Positions 32,781 through 44,330 are shown, numbered from the stretch's first letter. The stretch is 64,000 nt of DNA from Phyto melanocephala (GCA_941918925.1 OW799237.1:92167015-92231014), one strand, 5' to 3'. Program-made: numbers and translations. The notes: a model not told the origin generated them from the letters alone.

Positions 32781-33725
32781 AATCCTGATTGTTTTTGTGT
32801 TATTTGTGGAGAATATATGTTCCAAACATTTTGTTTAAACGTGTTGGACTTTGTAAGAAAGGCAGACTACTTTGGGTTTCCGTTGCCGTCAAACGCTAAA
32901 CCTTGGATACCAAGTTTGGTATGTAAAACATGTGTTGAATCTTTGCGACTGTGGGCAAAAAAAAAACACCCAATTTAAAGTACAAAGCTTCTATGATTTG
33001 GCGTGAACCATCCAACCATCATGACGACTGTTATTTCGGTGTAACGAAAATCATAGGAATAAAACATTAAAATTGCTCTAAGTGGATATATTCAAACTTA
33101 AAATCTGCCATAAGACCAGTCTTGAGTATTAGTGACACATCAACACCACAGCAACATGTACATCTTCGCAAAATTCAGACCAGTGCAACGGACAAACCGA
33201 AAACGACGACAGTGGTAGCGACAGTGATTTTGATTGCTACGGTAGTCCCCAACTACTAAATCAAGATGATCTTAATGACTGAATCAGGGACCTTGGACTT
33301 TATAAAACGGCATCAGAAATTTTAGCTTCGCGATTGAAAGAAAGAAATTTGTTGACCAGAGGAACGTAAATATCGTACTACCATAACAGGAAAAGAGATT
33401 TAATTCCTTTCTTTACTCAAAAAGATAATTTTGTGTTTTGTACTGATATTCCGGGCCTAATTACACATTCAGCACGTTGAACAGTTGCTGATACGCTTGG
33501 ATGCAACATGAGTGTTAAGCTTTACTACCTTCACAGCCATCTAGACTATTTTACTGAAAATCTCGGTGACCTAAGCGAGAAACAAGGAGAGCGCTTTCAC
33601 CAAGATATTCGCACTTTGGAGGAGAGGTATTAGGGGCACTGGAATGAAGATATGATGGCTGATTATTGTTGGAGCATTCGAAATAGTACTAATATAACAT
33701 CTCACTTTAGAAAATCCAAAAAAAA
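32781..33725 (+). pseudogene. Decayed coding relic of an unnamed insect gene/mobile family
   Basis: From 32781 the plus strand reads PDCFCVICGEYMFQTFCLNV, DFVRKADYFGFPLPSNAKPW, VCKTCVESLRLWAKK, MIWREPSNHHDDCYFGV, SAIRPV; after about 33280 frames shift (LNDxIRDLGL, SEILASRLKER, GKEI) and near 33500 it resumes with VKLYYLHSHLDYFTENLGDL, SEKQGERFHQDIRTLEERY and MMADYCWSIR. The spaced CxxC pairs suggest zinc binding at the N-terminus. I recognise the same order in uncharacterised, multi-copy predicted proteins of insects, but I know no function. Some 200 or more residues seem missing between about 33470 and 33510. The end abuts a mini-me-like element at 33729, which may have interrupted it. Confidence 0.65.
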
Positions 33726-33728
33726 AAA

Positions 33729-34458
33729 CAAGTAACAGTGCTATATTCGGCCGTGCCGAATCCTATATACCCTTCACAACGTGTAGTCATGCAATAACAA
33801 TTGTTTGTAAATGTGGCATCGAATCCCAGCTGAGCCAAAAAAGTTTTATTTTATTTTATTTAATATATTATTTATATTTTATTTTTTTTTTTTATATTTT
33901 TTTTAAATTTTTTTAAAAAATTTTTTTAGAAAAATTTTTAAAAAATTTTTTTTAATTTTTTTTTTAAATTTTTTTAAAAATTTTTTTTTGTAGATTTTTT
34001 TATTATTTTTTTCTTATTTTTAATATTTTTTTTTTTTGTAATTTTTTTTGTTTGGTATGTTTTTTACATGTATCTATGTATGTATGTTGTTGTAATTGTG
34101 AAAAAAACGAGGTGGTCGTGGTTTTTTGCTCATATCTCAGAAAGTTATGGGGCGATTGTGCTGAATTTCAATAGCGATTCATTCCTGGATATTTCCAAGA
34201 GATTGATACCATAAACAGATCTGAGCAACATATAGTTGCTTCTAAAAGTTGATTTCAACCAACACACGGACAGACGGGCAGACGGACAGACGGATAGACG
34301 GACAGACGGACAGACGGTCAGGGCTTAATCGACTCCTCTATTCATAAGCTTTCAGAAAATATATACTTTATGGGGTCGGAAATGAAAATTGTAGAAATTA
34401 CAAACGGAATGACAAAGCTATATACACCCTTGTGCACCATAGGTGAAGGGTATAAAAA
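33729..34458 (-). mobile_element. Mini-me-like element, copy B (subfamily 2)
   Basis: Minus orientation: its upper end is GTGAAGGGTATA and its lower end AACAAGTAACAGTGCTATAT followed by TCGGCCGTGCC. It has a long (GACAGACG)n run near 34262-34320 and an A/T block 33840-34060. It shares ATATAGTTGCTTCTAAAAG and CTTGGAAATATCC-like text with copy F, not with A, C, E or H. Confidence 0.9.
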
Positions 34459-34585
34459 GAAAATTTTATTCAGAATAATTATATATAATAAATTTTTTAA
34501 ACTTAAACTGTGTACATTTTCAATTAAAAATCCTGTCACTTCATAACTCGAAAACTAGAGCTGCTATATGAAAACGGCATATATT

Positions 34586-35438
34586 TTTATACCCTTCACA
34601 CAGTGAAAAAGGGTATATATAGGTTTGTCATTCCGTGTGAAATTTCTACAATTTTGATTTCCGACCCCTTAAAGTATATATTTTCTGAAAGCTTATGAAT
34701 AGGGGAGTCCATTAAGCCCTGTCAGTCTGTCCGTCTGTCCGTGTGTATGTTGAAATCAACGTTTTGAAGCCCCCCGACATCGCTTGGACTCGGGTGAGGT
34801 ATTAAAATATCAGAAATATTCGGGAGTAGATCGGTAGTGAACATGAGAAACATTGGTACATAAACAACTGAGATATGAGCAAAAACCCACGACCACCTCG
34901 ATTTTTTTCACAAAAACAAGATTACAACAACAACATACATACATACAAACGTGTATACTGGTTAGAGAAAACGTGGCATCGAATCCCAGCTGAGCCAAAA
35001 AAATATTTTTTTATATATATTTTTTTAATTTTTTTTTATTTTTTTTTATATTTTATTTAATATATTATTTATATTTTTATTATTATATTTTTTAAAATTT
35101 TTTTTTTAAATATTTTTTTTTATTTTTTTTGTTTTATATTTATTATATATATTTTAATTATTTTTTTAAGATTTTTTTTTTAAATTTTTTTTTTATTTTT
35201 TTTTAAATTTTTTAAAAAAATTTTTTTTTTAAATTTTTTTTTTTTAAATTTTTTTTTATTTTTTTTTTTTTTTAACATACATACGTAAATTTATAATTTT
35301 ACAATGGGATGTTTTTATATATGTATGTTTTTTATATGTATGTACGTTATCATATGGAATGGTGATACAAACTACTGTTATTGCATGACTACACGTTGTG
35401 AAGGGTATATAAGATTCGGCACGGCCGAAATTAGCGTG
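34586..35438 (+). mobile_element. Mini-me-like element, copy C (subfamily 1)
   Basis: Plus orientation, full length with ends TTTTTATACCCTTCACACAG and CGGCACGGCCGAAATTAGCG. It faces copy B head to head, with 127 bp between them. Contains GTGGCATCGAATCCCAGCTG next to an A/T block of about 270 bp. Confidence 0.9.
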
Positions 35439-36890
35439 GAAAAACTATTCAGATTCATGTAAAAAATCTCATGCAACAGACATGCTGTTTTCCAGTGTAA
35501 TTAATTATTTCAATATTCACTGTAGACTGTAGACTCCTTTAAAAGTTTTAAAATTTGCCAAATGGTTTCGTAGAAGTTATCTCAATAAATTAAACGGGGT
35601 AATAAATTTGATTCGAAGTTCCTAAATACAATATTAAAACAAAAAGTTATATTTAATCGGGGAAAGAACTAATTATTTTATTAGAAGCGAGCAAACAGGA
35701 GTATAAAATACAATTTGTTTTATTATTATTAATAATTTAATAAACTTACGTTTTTGTTTAAAGCTGTACAACGATTAATACCACAAATTAAACTTCCAAA
35801 AAAATCATAATAAATTTTAAACAAAAATTATTCCATCATATCCACCCCTGTGCGCGAAATTATCGTATGTTACGTTTTTTTAGAAATCAATTTTTTTATG
35901 CAAATTGGTTCTACATCCATTAATCCATCTGCTGATAAAATATTATAGCGATAACTGTTTTAGTTATGGATATAACACTGTGTACTGTGTAATTGTATGT
36001 AGCATTTTTATTTATTTAAAAGTAATAAAAAGCGCTCTCCTGTAAAATTTTGTTTTTTGTAACATATGATAGTTTCCCGTACAGGGGTCGGTATAAATGT
36101 ACGTTTTACTGTATGTATGGATAGATGTAAGTACATTAATTTATGATTAAATTCAACTCATACATGAGTACAAATAAATATTCTGTGTAACAAGAAGTTA
36201 GCCTGCCTTTTATGGCAAATCATAAAAATATATTTAAATTTCGTCATCAGCATCTTTTAGCGTGCAAAATATCGGACATCAATTTGTCAGGCATTTAATA
36301 GTTGTCTTTATTAATGTCTATTGAATATTTGTCGATTATTTGGTTTCTGTGTGCATTTAACTCGAGTGTGCAAGATGTGAGAAGACACAAACAACAAAAA
36401 CAAACTTAAACGTAACATGAACATTTGTTAGACAGACGAAATATAAGACTCCCAATGATGATACCACTGACCTTTAAATATTTTTTTATTTGTTGGTGGG
36501 TTTAAGTCTTTTTGTATTTTTTTTTTTTTCTGTACAAAATATGTAAACATATTGCAATTATTCAAGTATGTTTAAATTTATTTAAATAAATATATTGATA
36601 ATTTGAACAAATAGGAAAAATGGAGTTGTAACGTTGCACATGTTAGAGGGCTAGGAACAAGAGCTTAATTTTTTGCTGCATTTTCTGGAGGACAATATTA
36701 AAAATTAAACTATTTTAAAACATAACTGTAATTAAAGTAGATAATCACACTTTGAGCATTATCGACTATACCTACAGTAACGTAAAATTTAAAGGCCAGT
36801 TTGTGGGGTCGCAGTTTTATTAAATTTTTGCTGCGCATAGTATGATTTGATTTTTTCTACAAAGACAATTGATCGGATATTGCACTAAAA
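35439..36890. other. Intergenic apart from one small TIR element
   Basis: AT-rich with no gene recognised. A 245-bp element at 35844-36088 is listed separately. Confidence 0.45.
35844..36088. mobile_element. Short TIR element (ACCCCTGT ends)
   Basis: Left arm ACCCCTGTGCGCGAAATTAT, right arm in reverse complement ACCCCTGTACGGGAAACTAT; both continue C(G/A)TATGTTAC. About 28 bp of TIR with five mismatches. No coding sequence; no clear target duplication. Confidence 0.75.
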
Positions 36891-36907
36891 TGTTGTGCAG
36901 AAAAAAT

Positions 36908-37740
36908 CATCTTTGTGAATGAAGCTCATTTTTATCTTGATGGGTACGTTAACAAGCAAGGTTGCCGTAGTTGGGGCTCAGAAAGACTAAACGTGGTCTT
37001 TACACAGAAAAAGTTTAATTTCTGATTCAGTAAAGAAATTTACAGAATTCAATAAAATATTGTTTAAAATTCAACCTCTCATAAAATTTATAAATTCAAA
37101 CATTAAATTTGCAAAAAAAAAAAATAAAAAAATCAAGCAAAAAGGTTTATTTAAATAAAGTATAGAAAATAGAATTATTTTTAAAAATCCGTTTGTTTGA
37201 AAATTTTTTGACAATAATTTTTATGTGTACAGAGGCCAATGTACCCATTACGAGTACGAGCTTGGTGCGGCTTGTTGAGCGAAGTCGTCATTGGCCCATA
37301 TTTCCTTGAAAATGAGGACGGCGAAACTATTACAGTCAATGGAGACACCTATCGCACCAGAAAAACAAATTTTTTTTGTGCCCGCTTTTCATGGCATTGA
37401 TGTGAACGATGTTTGGTTTCAACAGGATGGTGCAACTTACCACACATCTCATGCCCGAATCGATTTATTGCGAACAACGTTTGATGGCCGTTTAATTAGT
37501 CGAAATTTTGTTGCCAATTGGCCGCCATGAAGCTACGATTTAACCTCGTTGGACTATTTTCTGTGAAGCGCTGTTAAAGGCAAGTGTTATAAAGGCAAAC
37601 CAGATCAACTTAAGTATTTGAAGGCCAACAGTCGTGATATTATTGCCGAGATACAACCACGTAAATACACTCGAAAAAGTGCTAAAAAACTGGTCCAATC
37701 GAATGCGGTACTGTGAGGCCAGCCACGGCGGTTATATTAA
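36908..37740 (+). pseudogene. Tc1/mariner-superfamily transposase relic
   Basis: Reads IFVNEAHFYLDGYVNKQGCR, then SWGSERLNV; after about 200 unrelated bases RPMYPLRVRAWCGLLSEVVI, GPYFLENEDGETITVNGDTY, then DVWFQQDGATYHTSHARIDL, NWPP(stop)SYDLTSLDYF and a C-terminal end. Asn replaces Asp in FSDEAHF (here FVNEAHF), so the first catalytic residue is lost. Stops and frame changes confirm decay. The stretch 37010-37230 interrupts it. Confidence 0.8.
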
Positions 37741-37864
37741 TAAAAAAAAATTTAATTTCTAACCAGAGCAGTTGTACTTTACAACCAAAAAATAAATTTG
37801 GAAAAATTTCAAAGCGTTTTTGTTTTATTGCATTGCCATATCATTGTCATATCTAAAATATTTA

Positions 37865-38380
37865 CGGCCTTATTCATAACAAAAAATTAGCCACAGTTTA
37901 TACACTACGTATAACGAGCTGCTAACTAGAATGCCGATTGAGTTTGGCAGCTCGTTGGCACAGAGTTTATTCATAAGAAACTTTTATCCGTCTGCCAACT
38001 TTTCATAAATCAATTCTGAAATTGCAAGAAACTCCTCAAAAATGCAATCATTTTTTGTATATCAGCCCTGATTTTGACATTTTTTGTTTTTCCAATTTTT
38101 AAAATTGAAAAATAAATTAAAAAAATAAAGGAACAATAATTTTTTATAAAAATATAAAAGCAAGGCGAACGGTCTGTAAATTGGCAACAGGATGAATAGG
38201 TTGGTAAAAAAATATTGGAAATATAAAACAACAACACAGAACAGCTGTTTTTTACAATTTGGCAAACGTTTAGCAGCTCGTTAACAAGAGTTTAGCAAAT
38301 CGTTAGCCAGAGTTTGGCATGTGTGTTATGAATAAACTTTATGCTAACTTTATGCCAACTTTTTGTTATGAATAAGGCCG
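37865..38380. mobile_element. Harbinger-type non-autonomous element, TTA duplication
   Basis: Perfect 21-bp TIRs: CGGCCTTATTCATAACAAAA plus A at the left and its reverse complement at the right. TTA flanks both ends (37862-37864, 38381-38383), the usual PIF/Harbinger duplication. The subterminal parts repeat GAGTTT(G/A)GCA and AGCTCGTT on both strands. Length 516 bp without transposase. Confidence 0.9.
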
Positions 38381-38462
38381 TTATTGTCCATTATACGAAA
38401 CTTTCAAATTGTTCTCTATATTTCTATGTTACCTTATCATATTTCATTTTTCTTCGACAATA

Positions 38463-40166
38463 CAGGGTGTCTGGTGGCATATTGATATTTTCAAACTTAA
38501 ATAAAAAACGTAGTAATTTATAAAAGTTTTATTAAGAGCATTGTACCCTGTTCAGACAGATATTTTTAATTGTTTCAATTTAGTGTTGATTGAGCAATTA
38601 AAATAAGTGTTCACACATACTCAATTTATCTTACTCCATTAGCATTTGATAGCTGTAAAATCAAATAATGCCTTCTCTTTAGTGTTTTTTCTGTTGATAA
38701 AATATATTTACAGTTATATTTATACATATATATACTTATATTTATGTATTTTAATTTATTTAGACATTTTTTTAAAAATTTTTTTTTATTTGTTTGACAT
38801 TAGAAATGCCACCTATAGAATTTTCTTCTCACTGAACATACTTCTCAAGAGTTGTATTTCGAGTTTTAGAGAATAAGTGAAACAATTAAGTATATATTGC
38901 TCAATTTAAAAATAATTTTTAGTATGGTAAATTGAGCTCAATTAGGCCTTTAATTGCGATAATATTATAAATTGACAATTTATGTGACGTGTGTGAATAT
39001 CAAACGATAAAATGGAAATGCGAATTTTATTTTTTTTCCGTCGAATTGAACACAATGTTCAAAAAGGAACTTTGTATTCTGCGCCACACGTTGCAGTAAG
39101 CTTGGTTCAATTGAGCTGATTTCTCGACAAATATTTTCCTTTAAAGACACAAGAGATTTAGCATTGTCATTCTAAGCCCTCTATTTGAGATAGGCCCATA
39201 ATAGATCGGGTGATCTCGGTGGCCATCGGATGTCTCCAAAGCGATTGATCAGTTTTTGGGGGGAATTTTCCCAAAGAAAATTCATCTAAGCTCTGGCTGT
39301 GTGTGCAGTCGCTCCATCCTGTTGAAACCATGTGTGTGAAGAGTTCAATTGATAAGCTTGCAGGTTTGGCGAAAAGAGTTCCGTAATCATGCTTCAAAAA
39401 TTTTCACCGTTGACATTTATCACCTGGCCTAAAGAATTAAAAAACAAAAATTTTTCCAACTATCTCACGGGTGGATAAGGCATACCAAACAGTTACCTTG
39501 GGACAGTGCAATGGTTTTTAATGTTTTAATCAAGGGTTGCGGCTTTTTGGAGACATGTAATGGAAGTTTTGTTTGTTGACGTAGCGGTTTAAGTAGAAAT
39601 AAGCCTTGTCGCTCCAAAAAATGGGATTTACAGTGCGAAAATGCTCCAACATCGTTTTAAAAAAATTTTCCGTAAATCAAAGTCACTTGAATTTTAAAAG
39701 GATCGAAATTCAGATCTTTTTTTAAAACTTCATGAATAATGGCTCGTGGAAGTCCCAGTGAGGCTGCTCTTTTCCGTATTGAAAGTCGCGAATTTTCACG
39801 TTAATTTCTTTTAACCAGTTCAATGTTTTTGGGAGTCCTTGAAGATCGACTGGGTCCTAGCCGTGGGACATTAAAAGCAGTTGCGTGGAATCTCTGCACT
39901 CACAAACGAATTAAATTCACACTCGGTTCATCACGTATTCATCGAATATTAAACCTTGACCTAAACAAAATTATTGACAACCAGTTACGTAAGAATCATT
40001 ACTCTTAAACAATGTCTCCACAGCGAAAGCGCGATGCTCACTCGACTACTACGACATCGTCACTGAAAAATCCTTACAATGGATAATTTAACCCTCCCTC
40101 CGTACTGTTTAATACTTCTTTGAAATAATCGTATTTAAAAATATAAATTTGCCACCAAACATCCTG
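38463..40166 (-). mobile_element. Mariner-like element with TIRs, inactive (1.7 kb)
   Basis: TIRs CAGGGTGTCTGGTGGCATAT and, in reverse complement at the other end, CAGGATGTTTGGTGGCAAAT, with TA on each side. On the minus strand a broken transposase reads RAASLGLPRAIIHEVLKKDL, NFDPFKIQV, QDGATAHTAR and WPPRSPDLL. The 5' half relative to the window (38520-39050) is AT-rich non-coding sequence, perhaps a second insertion. Many stops. Confidence 0.85.
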
Positions 40167-41515
40167 TACAAGCAGCTAATTATATGAGATTACTAGGAAT
40201 AAGTGATACAACATCTAATGAAATTAATTTTTCATTATTACGTATCCTTATGTGACTTAATTTATTCCTGATATGAAAGGAATCACTTAAATTAAAAGAA
40301 TTAATACAATAACCAATTGGTCTTGAAGGAGAATTTCTTTCATGGATTTTTTGCACTTGGGAGCCATAGTATTATATGTCTTAAGAATAATTCTCTCTAA
40401 CGATGTTATAATTTTCTGTGTAAAACGTAGTCGTTTTTAGTATTTTGTAATATGTTAGTAGGTACTTTTACTAAAGCTTTATATGTCGTAATATCACGGA
40501 CAATATCATATATTCTGGAAACATGAAAACTTTAATCTATATGGCCCTAACCAGCATTTGAAATAATTATGTGTTTGTCAATCTTTAAGGATTTTTGTGT
40601 GTTTTTTACTTTGTCCAATAAAAATGTATTCCTATTTATTTATAAGGTCATCAGTAATTATGCTAAATCTAGTGCGAACTATTTCCTTTCTTCTTTTCTT
40701 CTATTGTTTATACAAAATTCTCTCCATCAGCTATCACTTTTAAAATAGCAAACTCTCCCTTTTTAACCGATAATGAATATTTTGGTCCTTGTGAAAGGAA
40801 CCCTTTTGTATCTAACGAATTATCTACATTTGATTTGTCTACAAACCAACGTTAGTTAAATTAAATTCCTAATTTTCTCATCATTAATTTTTTTTTTTCA
40901 ATTTATTGTAAGCAAACAAAATTGTTTTAAAAAATTGCAATTTTTAATTCAAAAAAAATATTCGATAATTCTTTATGAGCTTATAGCTTTTCTCTAAGTG
41001 GAACAAGATCCAATAAAACTATTAACACCAAAATTTTGGTAAGATATTATTAAGCCATAAATCACTTTTATTTGTTTACTAATTTTGTAGGTTTATGTTA
41101 AACCAATCTCATGCTTATTTGCCAACGATTTTTAGCACAAAAGTTTAGTTTTTAATGCTACAAAATAACAAACAGCAGCCTTAAAAAAAATTAATTAATT
41201 TTATCTTTTGAGATTTATTTATAGTCGACACATTTTTTGTCTCTTAAAAATATATGATAAAAATGAAATAAAAATGTTTTATATGAAACACTAAACAAGC
41301 TATGAAAATAAATGTCATCAATTAAAATCAATCATTGTTACCGAAAGAAACTACAAAAAAAATTCGCAAACTAAAACAAAAGACTTAGGCAAAAAACTTT
41401 TAATTACAACAACAAGAAAAAAAACATGTTTAGGAATTCAGTTTTTATTAACTATTTCCTAATTATGTGTTAACAAAAAGTTAAAGGTTTTGAAATAATA
41501 TTTACATTTCATATA
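40167..41515. other. Intergenic, nothing recognised
   Basis: AT-rich, no gene or repeat structure stood out. Confidence 0.5.
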
Positions 41516-42427
41516 AAGGGTGATTTTTTAAGAGCTATAGGAAAGTTTAAAAAAAAACACATAAAATTCAGAAAAATTCATGAAATCTTTATTTGAATCC
41601 ATATAATTTAATGTTTGAAGATTATTTCATACAAATGTTGACCGTGACTGCGCCTCAAATGGTCCATCCGCTTAGTCCAATTTTGGCATAATCTTTTCAA
41701 CATTTCGGCCGGTATCTCATATATAAATGCTTCGATGTTGTCTTCCAATGCGTCAATTGAAGTGGGCATATGTGTATAGACATGAGTTTTAACATAGCCC
41801 CACAAAAAATAGTCTAAAAGCATTAAATCTCACGATCTAGGCGGCCAATTGACCGTTCCCGAACGTGAAATAAAATGTTCACCGAACTCGCCTCTCAATA
41901 AGTCCATTGTTAAGTGTGCTGTGTGGCATGTGGCACCGTCTTGTTAAAACCACATGTCATGCAACTCAAGCTCTTGCATATTAGGCAAAAAAAAGTTGGA
42001 TATCATCTCACGGTAGCGCTCACCATTCACAGTTACGTTACGAATCGATAATTGATGGCCATCATTAACACTGGCCGATACAAATGCGATATTTTCTTCA
42101 CTTCGCACTCTACATAAGCGTGTTGGTGGTTCAATGTCCAAAAATGTAAATTTGGTGCGAAATTTAGTCACAATAGCCCGAATAGCCGCTACCGTGGGTC
42201 GATTAAACTGACCATAAAATGGAAGAAGCAAGCGATGAACTTTCTTAACAGAGCACGCATTTTGATAATAAAATTCAATAATTTGCAAGCGTTGTTCGTT
42301 TGTAAGACGATTCATGGTTAAATTATAGACCAAACTGAAGATGTTTGACAGTGAAACAAAACACGAAACGTGCATCAGCTGTTTAAACCAGTGTTGCCAA
42401 TAATATAATAGCTAAAAAATCACCCTT
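41516..42427 (-). mobile_element. Internally deleted Tc1/mariner element (same family as 28173-29481)
   Basis: TIRs AAGGGTGATTTTTTA at both ends, TA on each side; 912 bp. On the minus strand: MNRLTNEQRLQIIEFYYQNA, FYGQFNRPTVAAIRAIVTKF, RVRSEENIAFVSASV, then directly VTVNGERYREMISNFFLPNM, WF(stop)QDGATCHTAHLTMDL, WPPRS(stop)DLMLLDYFLWGY, KRMDHLRRSHGQHLYEIIFKH. About 130 residues that include the first catalytic motif (FSDEAHF) are deleted, and two nonsense codons follow. It can only have moved with help from a complete copy. Confidence 0.9.
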
Positions 42428-42473
42428 TACATATTGAAGATGACAAAAATATACGAAACAAATCAAAATCAAG

Positions 42474-42698
42474 TATGTGTGCTATATTCGGCCATGCCGA
42501 ATCTTATATACCCTTCACAACGTGTAGTCATGCATTAACAATTGTTTCTTTCACCATTCATATCATTAGTATATAATACGTACATAAATACACACACATA
42601 AAAACATCCGATTGTAAAATTATAAATTGGGTTTATGTATGTATTTAAAAAAAAAAATAAAAAATAAAATTTTTTAAAAAAAAAAAAAATTAAAAAAA
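42474..42698 (-). mobile_element. Mini-me-like element, copy D (truncated)
   Basis: Starts GTGCTATATTCGGCCATGCC and continues through the AACGTGTAGTCATGC block and a short A/T block, then ends where copy E begins. The microsatellite half is missing. Confidence 0.8.
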
Positions 42699-44324
42699 AC
42701 AAGTAAGAGCGCTATATTCGGCCGTGCCGAATCTTATATACCCTTCACAACGTGTAGTCATGCAATAACAGTAGTTTGTGTCACCATTCATCCCATATGA
42801 AATACGTGCATACATATAAAAACATACATTTATAAAAACGTCCCATTGTAAAATTATAAATTCACGTATGTATGTTAAAAAAACAAAAAAAGAAAAAATA
42901 AAAAAAAAATTTAAAAAAAAATTTAAAAAAATTATTATATATATAATATATATAAAACAAAAAAAAAAATTTTTAAAAAAATTAAAAAAAAAAAATTATT
43001 CAAAAAATAATAATAAAAATATTAATAATATATTAAATAAAAAATAAAAAAAAAATAAAAAAAATTAAAAAAAAAATTTTAAAAAAATTAAAAAAAAAAA
43101 TTTTTTGGCTCAGCTGGGATTCGATGCCACGTTTTCTCTAACCAGTATACACGTTTGTATGTATGTTGTTGTTGTAATGTTGTTTTTGTGAAAAAAAAAA
43201 TCGAGGTGGTCGTGGGTTTTTGCTCATATCTCAGTTGTTTATGTACCGATGTTTCTGATTTTCAATACCGATCTACTCCCAAATATTTGTGATATTTTAA
43301 TACCTTACCCGGGTCCAACCTATGTCGGGGGGCTTCAAAAAGTTGATTTCAACATACACACGGACAGACGGTCAGACGGACAGACGGACAGACTGACAGA
43401 CTGACAGAGCTTAATCGACTCCCTTATGCATAAGCTTTCAGAAAATATATACTTTATGGGGTCGGAAATGAAAATTGTAGAAATTTCACACGGAATGACA
43501 AACCTATATATACCCTTTTTATACCCTTCACCTGTGGTGCACAATGGTATATATAGCTTTGTCATTCCGTTTGTAATTTCTACAATTTTCATTTCCGACC
43601 CCATAAAGTATATATTTTCTGAAAGCTTATGAATAGAGGAGTCGATTAAGCCCTGACCGTCTGTCCGTCTGTCCGTCTATCCGTCTGTCCGTCTGTCCGT
43701 CTGCCCGTCTGTCCGTGTGTTGGTTGAAATCAACTTTTAGAAGCAACTATATGTTCCTCAGATCTGTATATGGTATCAATCTCTTGGAAATATCCAGGAA
43801 TGAATCGCTATTGAAATTCAGCACAATCGCCCGATAACTTTCTGAGATATGAGCAAAAAACCACGACCACCTCGTTTTTTTTCACAATTACAACAACAAC
43901 ATACATACATAGATACATGTAAAAAACATACCAAACAAAAACAAATTACAAAAAAAAAAAATATTAAAAATAAGAAAAAAATAATAAAAAAAACTACAAC
44001 AAAAAAATTTTAAAAAAATTTAAAAAAAAATTTATAAAAATTTTTTAAAAATTTTTCTAAAAAATTTTTTTAAAAAAATTTAAAAAAAATATAAAAAAAA
44101 ATAATAAAATATAAATAATATATTAAATAAAATAAAATAAAATTTTTTTGGCTCAGCTGGGATTCGATGCCACATTTATTCTAACGTGTACGTATGCACG
44201 TATTTTATATGGGATGAATGGTGATGCAAACAATTGTTATTGCATGACTACACGTTGTGAAGGGTATATAAGATTCGGCACGGCCGAATATAGCACTGTT
44301 ACTTGTTCACTGTGTGAAGGGTAT
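42699..44324 (-). mobile_element. Mini-me-like element, copy E (subfamily 1), split by copy F
   Basis: Minus orientation. The main part 42699-43520 ends TATATATACCCTTTTT; the missing last piece CACTGTGTGAAGGGTAT is found after copy F at 44308-44324. So F inserted close to the terminus of E. E has a large A/T block 42880-43105 and the GGCTCAGCTGGGATTCGATG motif. Confidence 0.85.
43521..44307 (+). mobile_element. Mini-me-like element, copy F (subfamily 2), nested in E
   Basis: Plus orientation, ends ATACCCTTCACCTGTGGTGC and CGAATATAGCACTGTTACTT followed by GTT. Long (GTCC/GTCT)n run 43660-43718. Shares with copy B the CAACTATATGTTCCTCAG and CTTGGAAATATCCAGGAATG texts. Confidence 0.88.
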
Positions 44325-44330
44325 AAAAAT

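Noticed and set aside
33840..35280. Possible origin or AT-rich satellite
   Set aside because: The A/T blocks recur at the same place in each mini-me-like copy, so they are element parts.
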